From NCBI GenBank assembly GCA_032629725.1, contig JAFEVB010000018.1, positions 62,001 through 126,000 of the forward strand: a DNA stretch of 64,000 nt. The letters run 5' to 3'. Within the stretch, counting starts at the first letter, position 1. Each line of letters starts with the position of its first letter. The notes beneath the pieces were generated by a model. It was not told where the DNA came from. It saw only the letters and a program-made list of their open reading frames with translations, and did no database searches. Shown in pieces: positions 57,288-64,000 of the stretch. The position numbers and the translations under genes were made by a program. Origin of the DNA: Gremmenia infestans (Eukaryota; Ascomycota; Leotiomycetes; Helotiales; Hamatocanthoscyphaceae).

Positions 57288-59330
57288 ATGACTCCAAAAG
57301 TCATTGTCGTTGGTGGTGGATGTATGTTGATTGCCGCTTCTACCCCACTCAATTACTTGCTGACCCTTCCCAGTATCCGGTTTAAGTGCCGCGCACACCA
57401 TCTATTTGGCTGGTGGAAGCGTCGTTGTTCTAGATAAGCAAGGTACGCGCAGTCTAATCACTATCCTATAATGATAGCTAACGGTCAACCTAGGTTTCTT
57501 CGGAGGCAACTCAACCAAGGCAACCTCGGGAATCAATGGTGCCCTCACCCGGACACAAGTCGACCTGGGAATAAAAGACAGCGTCAAGCAGTTTTATGAT
57601 GATACCCTGAAGTCTGCGAGAGATAAGGCCAGGCCTGATCTCATCAAGGTTCTCACATACAAGTCTGCTGCTGCTGTCGAGTGGCTTCAAGATGTATTCA
57701 ACCTCGATTTGACCCTTGTTTCACGGCTAGGGTACGCGTAAACCAGTCCACCTCCACAATCGCATGCTAATATATTCCCAGTGGTCACACCCATGAAAGA
57801 ACACACAGAGGGCACGATGCTAAATTTCCCGGTATGGCTATTACATATGCTTTGATGCAGCGACTCGAGGAGCTCGCAGAGAGCGAGCCAGAGCGTGTAC
57901 AAATTATCAAGAAGGCTCGTGTTACCGGGATCAACAAGGACGGAAACACGGTTCTGGGTGTTCAATACGAGTTTGGCGGAGAGTCCACCGCTCTTGAAGG
58001 GCCAGTTGTTCTTGCGACTGGTGGATATGCTGCGGATTTCACAGAGACCTCTCTTTTGAAGAAGTGGAGACCAGATACCTTTGACCTCGCCTCTACCAAC
58101 GGTGTACACGCCACTGGTGATGGACAAAAGATGGTCATGGCGATTGGTGGTAACGGAATTGACATGGACAAAGTCCAAGTCCACCCAACAGGTCTCGTTG
58201 ACCCCAAGGACCCCGGCTCCAAGTGGAAGTTCTTGGCAGCCGAAGCTCTCCGTGGTGAGGGTGGTCTTCTCTTGAACGGAGACGGTGACCGGTTCTGCGA
58301 CGAACTCGGGCACAGAGATTACGTCTCCGGCGAGATGTGGAAGGAGAAGGACAAGGGAAAATTCCCCGTCCGCCTACTCCTCAACTCCAAAGCCTCCAAA
58401 GTCCTTGACTTCCACACTCGCCACTACTCCGGCCGTGGGCTCATGAAGAAAATAACAGGCAAACAGTTAGCCAAGGAGATCGGTTGCACAGAAGAACATC
58501 TTCAAGCCACCTTTACAGCCTACAACGAGATCGCAGACGGCAAGAAGAAGGACCCATACGGCAAGAAGTTCTTCACCAACGGCCCTGTAGACATCAACGA
58601 CGACTTCCACGTCGCCGTAATGGAGCCCGTACTACATTTCACCATGGGCGGTATCGAAATCAATGACCAAGCTCAAATCCTCAACTCGGAAGGAAAGCCA
58701 TTCGACGGCCTCTACGCATGTGGTGAGCTTGCCGGAGGTGTCCACGGCGCCAACCGTCTCGGTGGTTCCTCCTTGCTCGGTTGTGTAGTCTACGGTCGCG
58801 TAGCAGGAGACTCAGCCTCCAACTATCTTTTCCAAAAAGCGCTCAAGGGAACTGCCGGCGGAGCGAACCAACGTCTTGGTCAAATCTCGCTGCACATCGA
58901 CCCTTCGCAGCCTGGCAAGGTCTCCGTGGAATGGGGTTCCGGCTCTGGATCCGGCGACAAGCAAGCCCAGCAATCGCAAACCTCAGCCGGACCCGTACTG
59001 ACACAATCAGGCGACTCGTCGGATCCAGGAAAAGTAAGCAAAGCCGGTGCGCCTGCCAAATTCAGCGTGCCAGAAAAAGAATTCAGCCTCGAAGAAGTGG
59101 CAAAACACAACACGAAAGAAGACCTCTGGGTCGTCGTCAAGGGCGTTGTGCTAGATCTCACAAACTGGCTGGATGAGCACCCTGGTGGACCGCAAGCGAT
59201 TATGAATTTTATGGGCAGGGACGCGACGGAGGAGTTTGAGATGTTGCACGATGATGAGGTTATTCCCAAGTATGCGCCTAGTCAGGTTATCGGGCGCGTG
59301 GCGGGGCAGGAGGTTACGTTGGAGATCTAG
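57288..59330 (+). CDS. OSM1: Soluble fumarate reductase with C-terminal cytochrome b5 domain
   Basis: Four exons, 57288-57321, 57374-57442, 57494-57731 and 57782-59330; 629 residues in phase. The N-terminus MTPKVIVVGGG...LSAAHTIYLAGGSVVVLDK is the FAD dinucleotide fold (GxGxxGLSAA). FFGGNSTKATSGINGALT is the conserved fumarate-reductase flavin/substrate block. It continues with VVLATGGYAADFTE, NGVHATGDGQKMVMAIGG, DKVQVHPTGLVDPKDP, GEGGLLLNGDGDRFCDELGH (catalytic Arg region), MEPVLHFTMGGIEIN and YACGELAGGVHGANRLGGSS. After a Ser/Gly linker, the last 85 residues form a cytochrome b5 domain: FSLEEVAKHNTKEDLWVVVK, WLDEHPGGPQAI (heme HPGG) and LHDDEV. It reduces fumarate to succinate with reduced FAD and re-oxidises cofactors. 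No N-terminal signal peptide, so it is probably cytosolic. Confidence 0.95.
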
Positions 59331-61985
59331 ATGAATGGATGTCTTGCACGTGCGTGAATGAAATGAAATGTAGTGACCGAGGGAAAAGGGGAAGGGGTAC
59401 GGGAATTTGTATTGATAGGTACATGAAGCACATGGACGAACTTCTTACATAAACATCTTCTTTTGAATTACATTCGGCTGTTTCGTTTGGATTACATACA
59501 GTAGCTACTGACTACTTGTACGTGCACTTCCTTCGTACATCGGAACCGGATTCCGTGAGAGACAGACAAACCCCTGTGCAAATCATGACATGCACTTGCA
59601 CATTTCCTGGGTGCACTGCACGCGTGTGTGACATGTGTGCGTGTGGTGCGGATGTGGATGCTTCTCCGCATTCTAGGGAAAGGGCCGACTCTCGTGGTTC
59701 TGGCCGGCACGGAGCGGGCTGGGGCTGCATTTCAATGGATTGCGGAGGTGTGGGGAAGGGGAAGGGGAAGGGAGGCGAACGAACAAACGAACGCTATTAT
59801 ATTTTAGGTTTGGATGTATGTGTTTATGTGTTTATGTATGTATGTACGGGATGGATGGTAAATTACCTAGGTAGATACTTATGGGGAGGGGGGGGTTGAG
59901 GATTTGAGGATTAAGAAAGAAGGAAGGAAGGAGGGAAAGAGGGAAGGGTACGTGGGTTCTTGAAATGAAGGGGATATGCATATGATGGGTTTGGAAATAA
60001 AATCGTGGGGATTTCTGTTGTTGTGTCTGATAGCAGTTCTTGCTAAGAGTGTTTTTCAATGCAATTTGCCTCCGGTTTTCTTCTTCTAGCTGTTGGATAT
60101 TTGGATTCGATGCTTTGCTAGCGCTAGCGCTTGGGCGTGTGGTTGGGGGACGGGACTAAGGCGGGATGGTAGGTCTGCCTGCTTTGCACCAGCGTCAAGG
60201 AAGCGGGTGGGGATCATGGGCAGGTGAAAGAGATTTCGTGATGAGGGCTGTAAGTAAGTTGTGGATTAAAGGCTGATATGTATTGAACTTGGAGGTATGG
60301 AGAGTCGAAGTGCAGGTTGCTGGAGAATTGAGTCTCTCTATTTCTATTTTGACGTTAAGGATGGAGTAAAGGTTTCTGTAAGAGATAGCTAGTACGAGGG
60401 AGGTACATGGGACCTCGATCGGATTTTAGGCTGGAAGCCTCTTCGTGCTTCTTCTGATAATAATACCATATGCCAATAGCTAGCTGCGTATCGCAGCCCC
60501 GACGGAATACAATGATATAGGCATTACAGAACAGTGTTGCCCTTGTTGTAGACAGATGGGGAATTGATACAGCACAGGCTGAGTATTCCGTTCTCTTGTC
60601 GGCTTTGGGTGACTTGTTTTGGTTGATACTTGGGGAATGATGTCGAACAGTTTAGCGCAGCGTCTGGTATGTTGAAGAAAGTGTTCTATGAACAGCGCTG
60701 TATATGGAGAAACGTAGGTATGTCCTAATCATATCTGCATCTATCCGTACCGATTCAACAGAAGGTTGTGACGCGCCGGCAGTCAACGTACCAGATCCGA
60801 AGTCTTGCAAAACATTTCAGTTTGCTAGGTAGCTCTCCTGCTTCTCTCTAAACGTGTACCGTGAGCACCTTGCTCGCGTTGGATATCATGCAGGTGAGAT
60901 GTCATTGCAGGCCAACGACCGGTCGCTTGGAATATGCTATTCAGATTCGGAGGTCAAAGTAGGTACAAGTGGTACGACTTCTTCAGCTTTTGGCCAAGCG
61001 AAGCTGGTTCCCGATCTCAGTACAGGATCATCATCTAGTGGGGGCTTGCAAGAATAAGGTGAACAGGGCCAAGGGTAATACCGATCATGGAATATACTCG
61101 TACGATGTGGAGACTGGAAGCTATTGTGCTAACAGAAGTCGCTGCAGCTCAGGGGCAACCACTCGAAAATAGCATACATGGCTTGCGCGAAAGGAATGTT
61201 TGCAACGATCCATCCAGTTGGGTGAAAGAAACAAAAGAACTTTGCTCTTGATTCCATAGTACCAGAGAATCGTGTACGTGTAGGCGGATAGCAAGATACC
61301 TAACAGCACATAGTGCAGAGGAAACAAAAGCATTGCAACAGTCGACATGCTCATTGCAAATTGTAGGCATCGCATGAAGAGAAAAAAACATAAACCATTC
61401 CAGCGACTATTGGTCACCGTGCAAGTCAACTCGTGCGTACTGCGGACCAGAGATGCAAGCCACAGTAGTAACAAGTACGGTATTTCGGCGAACACACTCT
61501 ACATATGCTCAGGTATTGTATGTACCGCAAACTGGCACTGCAGACAAGGGGTACAAGCACAAGAAGACGAAGGTACCTACGTGACAGTGCTAAAATACAG
61601 CACATTGGCTACGAATGCTCGATTCTGAAGCGTAGTGCATTGCAGCCATGTCAAGTCCTCATGTTGTGTGATGGACGTGGTTCAAAAGCTGGAGAAGGAT
61701 GCTACTGGATGGTAAATAACAAAGTGCCGCTTGAGGAGGAAGGGAGGGGGAGGGGAGAGAGGGAAGAGACGGGAGAGAGAAAGATAGGGGCTAACCGGAA
61801 AGGATTTAGGCTTCACCCGCATCTTCCTTTACCACAATTTGATTCATGCTCGCTCGCATTCGCCCCCTTCTGCGTGCGGGCAAATATAATAATCGAATTG
61901 TGACAATGATCATGATCGTGCTAGAGTCAGAATAACGTCTGAACCCGCCATTTAGGGTTCTCTTAGCGCTAGAGTAAGCAGGAGG

Positions 61986-62055
61986 TCTGCTCTGCTCTGC
62001 ACTGCTCTGCTCTGCTCTGCTCTGCACTGCATCGCTCTGCATTGCTCTGCACTGC
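61986..62055. repeat. TCTGC pentanucleotide array, 14 units with variants
   Basis: Fourteen consecutive five-base units: nine TCTGC, three ACTGC, one ATCGC and one ATTGC, without loss of register. Confidence 0.97.
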
Positions 62056-62290
62056 ATCTACTGTACAATTATCAGTCAGTTGTCAAGCACGAGGGTCGGT
62101 ATCGATGCCTCCTTTAATGCCTTGATGCCTTGATGCCGACCTAACCTGACCTAACCTTACTCCGGGGATGTATTTCGCTGTCGCCGTTAACAGCGCCGCA
62201 CTGGCGCATATTCTTCCACTTCCTCTTCCTCCTCCCCCTCCATCTCCATCTTCATCTCCTGCCTCTCGCTCAATTCGTGTGCAAGTACAG

Positions 62291-62309
62291 TACCGTACCG
62301 TACCGTACC
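62291..62309. repeat. TACCG short tandem repeat
   Basis: Three perfect TACCG units followed by TACC, visible directly. Confidence 0.9.
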
Positions 62310-62795
62310 TAGTAGGCCCAAGTCATGTCTGTCTTCAGTGTCTTGCCTTCTTAGTAGTGATCAAAGTCATGCGCGAATGTGACAGTTGTCTGGATCTGGA
62401 CTTTCATCAAGCCACTGGCAATTGATTGGAACCAATTTAAGCCTACCGGCCGCCACTTTTCTCAGCTGCGTTGCTCCCCAAGCCAAGAGTGCAAGACTTC
62501 CAGGTTCTTTTTCAGGGCCCCCATCCATCCCATCACGGACCCCCGTCAGGCCATCCCATGTCCGGCCACCCAAACCCAAATAATGCAATGCAATCAATCC
62601 CCCAGCGCCCAGGCCCGCTATTCTTCGCTTCACGACTCCCGATCCCCTCTCCCCTCCACGTTGTGATTGACTGATTTGCCTGCGCTCCCCTTCCTTTCCC
62701 TTCCCTTCCCCTATCACTCTGCGCTTGTGCTCGCCTGCCTGCCTGCTTACAGTACTTCCCCACACCTACAATAACCACCCTAACGACTATCTACC

Positions 62796-62825
62796 TACCC
62801 TACCCTACCCTACCCTACCCTACCC
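62796..62825. repeat. (TACCC)6 pentanucleotide array
   Basis: Six perfect TACCC units, then a TACTC variant. Confidence 0.97.
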
Positions 62826-63026
62826 TACTCCGTACCTACTGTACTCTCTCCCACCTTCCTTTCTCCACTCTCGAGATCCATTCGATCTACGGTCTACCTG
62901 TGTCTCTGCCTTGTTGTTTATAACCATCCATCCAGTCAGTAAACCATCTTGGGTCCTGCTATCCAACTGCCCTCTCGTGTTACGACCACCCAACGTCCCT
63001 CCCCGACCCCGAATACCCACGTGAGG

Positions 63027-63047
63027 CTCGACTCGACTCGACTCGAC
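63027..63047. repeat. CTCGA short tandem repeat
   Basis: About four CTCGA units in a row, about 200 bp before the transporter start codon. Confidence 0.93.
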
Positions 63048-63245
63048 AATTGAGAAGGAATAGGACTACCACCGAGGAATGTTCTACTGCACTATGAGTG
63101 GTCTTCGCTGCCAATAGAGGATGCATATACGGACGCTGGAAACTCTGGCGAATATAAACAAATCCTATTACGAGTACCGTCGAACCATTCCTCGACGCCA
63201 TCGAGCTTTCACTTGCGCCGACCTGACCCTCGACTCCTTTCCACC

Positions 63246-64000
63246 ATGGCAATAGCCATGGCTTGGCAGAAGCCCGACAATGTTGCTGGCTCTTCAGCAC
63301 CGGCCATTATGGTCGGCCTGTTCGTCGCATGTGGAGGCATCTTGTTCGGATACGATACCGGGTGAGTTGAGATGGAACCAGCCACTGGTCGCGACGGGCA
63401 CTGACGATGTGTAGCACAATCAACGGGATCCTGGCCATGAGGGCCTTTCGCAATCAATTCAGTACTGGATATATCGATCCGACAGATCAAAAACTTAACG
63501 TGTCACCGTCACAGTCCTCCCACATAGTAGCGATATTGAGCGCAGGAACATTTTTCGGGGCGCTTCTGGCTGCACCTATAGGAGATACACTTGGTCGAAG
63601 GATATCACTCATCATAGCTGTTGGAATCTTCGCATTTGGTGTATTGCTTCAGACCGTCGCAATGGCTATCCCCCTTCTGATCGCTGGGAGGTATATTTCT
63701 CGCCGAGATCTCTGTCTGTTATACGAGCTGACACTATCTAGATTCTTCGCGGGACTTGGTGTTGGGGTTATATCGGTTCTGGTTCCTCTCTATCAATCTG
63801 AAATGGCACCTAAATGGATTCGAGGAACTCTGGTTTGCGCATATCAAGGCGCCATAACTGTTGGTCTCTTCCTTGCCGCGGTAGTCAACATCTTCACCGA
63901 AGGCATCACAGACACGGACGCATTTCGGATTCCTCTTGCTCTCCAGTTTGTGTGGGCTGGTATTCTCTTCCTCGGTCTTATGCTCCTACCTGAGACGCCT
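63246..64000 (+). CDS. MFS sugar transporter (hexose family), cut by the window end
   Basis: Exons 63246-63361 and 63415-63690, then a third from 63742 that runs to the window edge; phases agree. Start MAIAMAWQKPDNVAGSSAPA is a short cytosolic tail. TM1 is MVGLFVACGGILFGYDTG, with the family's GGxxFGYDTG. It continues with TINGILAMRAFRNQF, HIVAILSAGTFFGALLAAPI, and the loop GDTLGRRISL with D-x-x-GRR. The stretch FAGLGVGVISVLVPLYQSEM, then APKWIRGTLVCAYQ, carries the PESPR-equivalent motifs of the sugar-porter family. The last visible residues, GLMLLPETP, are the PETP/PESPR motif before the central loop. This is a plasma-membrane monosaccharide transporter (high-affinity glucose/hexose type) by pattern. 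Substrate cannot be told without the C-terminal half. Confidence 0.9.

Larger units (their letters stand above)
59331..63245. other. 3.9 kb non-coding region upstream of a sugar transporter
   Basis: No frame in this stretch has family features. The left part (about 59500-60060) has G/T-rich and purine-rich tracts. The right part (about 61980-63060) has five-base tandem arrays and a strongly pyrimidine-rich + strand (about 62200-62300, 62680-62870). It most likely holds a long upstream regulatory region and 5' leader of the transporter. A long non-coding RNA cannot be excluded. Confidence 0.55.

Noticed and set aside
57687..58313. A 208-codon minus-strand frame opposite the fumarate reductase
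   Set aside because: Lies entirely within conserved flavoprotein sequence and crosses its intron.
62796..62825. TACCC repeat considered as telomere-like sequence
   Set aside because: The unit is five bases (GGGTA on the other strand), not TTAGGG, and it lies inside a promoter region with normal genes on both sides.
1..64000. Search for a secondary-metabolite cluster, CRISPR array or intact transposon
   Set aside because: No PKS/NRPS/terpene core gene, no array of spaced direct repeats, and no transposase or reverse transcriptase motif was seen.

Overview
This is nuclear DNA of a filamentous ascomycete (Pezizomycotina). Genes are broken by short introns of about 50-100 nt with GT(A/G)NGT donors and CTAAC/CTGAC-type branch points. 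The products include a HET-domain protein, 2EXR proteins, an Asp f 4-like secreted protein, TOS1 and a DUF3716 protein. A member of the Leotiomycetes fits the overall gene style, but that is inference and no species can be named from the sequence alone. All gene models here were built by hand from open frames plus splice signals. Where I give exon boundaries, the phases were checked across the junctions.

Layout. 0-21 kb: a PaiB-like FMN-binding protein, PEX13, an NmrA-like Rossmann protein, a four-TM membrane protein with a large glycosylated ectodomain, the wall protein TOS1, an Asp f 4-like secreted protein, ATG14, a small coiled-coil protein and a DUF3807-type protein. 21-35 kb mixes intact housekeeping genes (an ANCHR/ZFYVE19-like zinc finger protein, an ERG26-like dehydrogenase and the mitochondrial cytochrome b5 reductase MCR1) with clear gene decay: a broken surface-protein gene, half of a 2EXR gene, an APH-kinase pseudogene, a HET gene broken in its 5' part, and a small secreted protein resembling a stand-alone I9 protease inhibitor. 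36-49 kb: a BTB protein, CSN12, ribosomal protein eL20, a DUF3716 protein, a 2EXR remnant and the lipin phosphatase PAH1. 49-64 kb: the large SIN3 corepressor, a secreted FAS1 protein, a soluble fumarate reductase fused to cytochrome b5, a 3.9 kb non-coding stretch with several five-base repeat arrays, and the start of a sugar transporter cut by the window end.

The intact genes do not form a pathway cluster; this looks like an ordinary chromosome arm. The unusual parts are the decay-rich 22.8-34.9 kb stretch, two GC-AG introns in neighbouring genes, a duplicated motif in TOS1, a possible second 5' end of SIN3, and the period-5 repeats upstream of the transporter. I found no tRNA, rRNA, CRISPR array, intact transposon or secondary-metabolite core gene.
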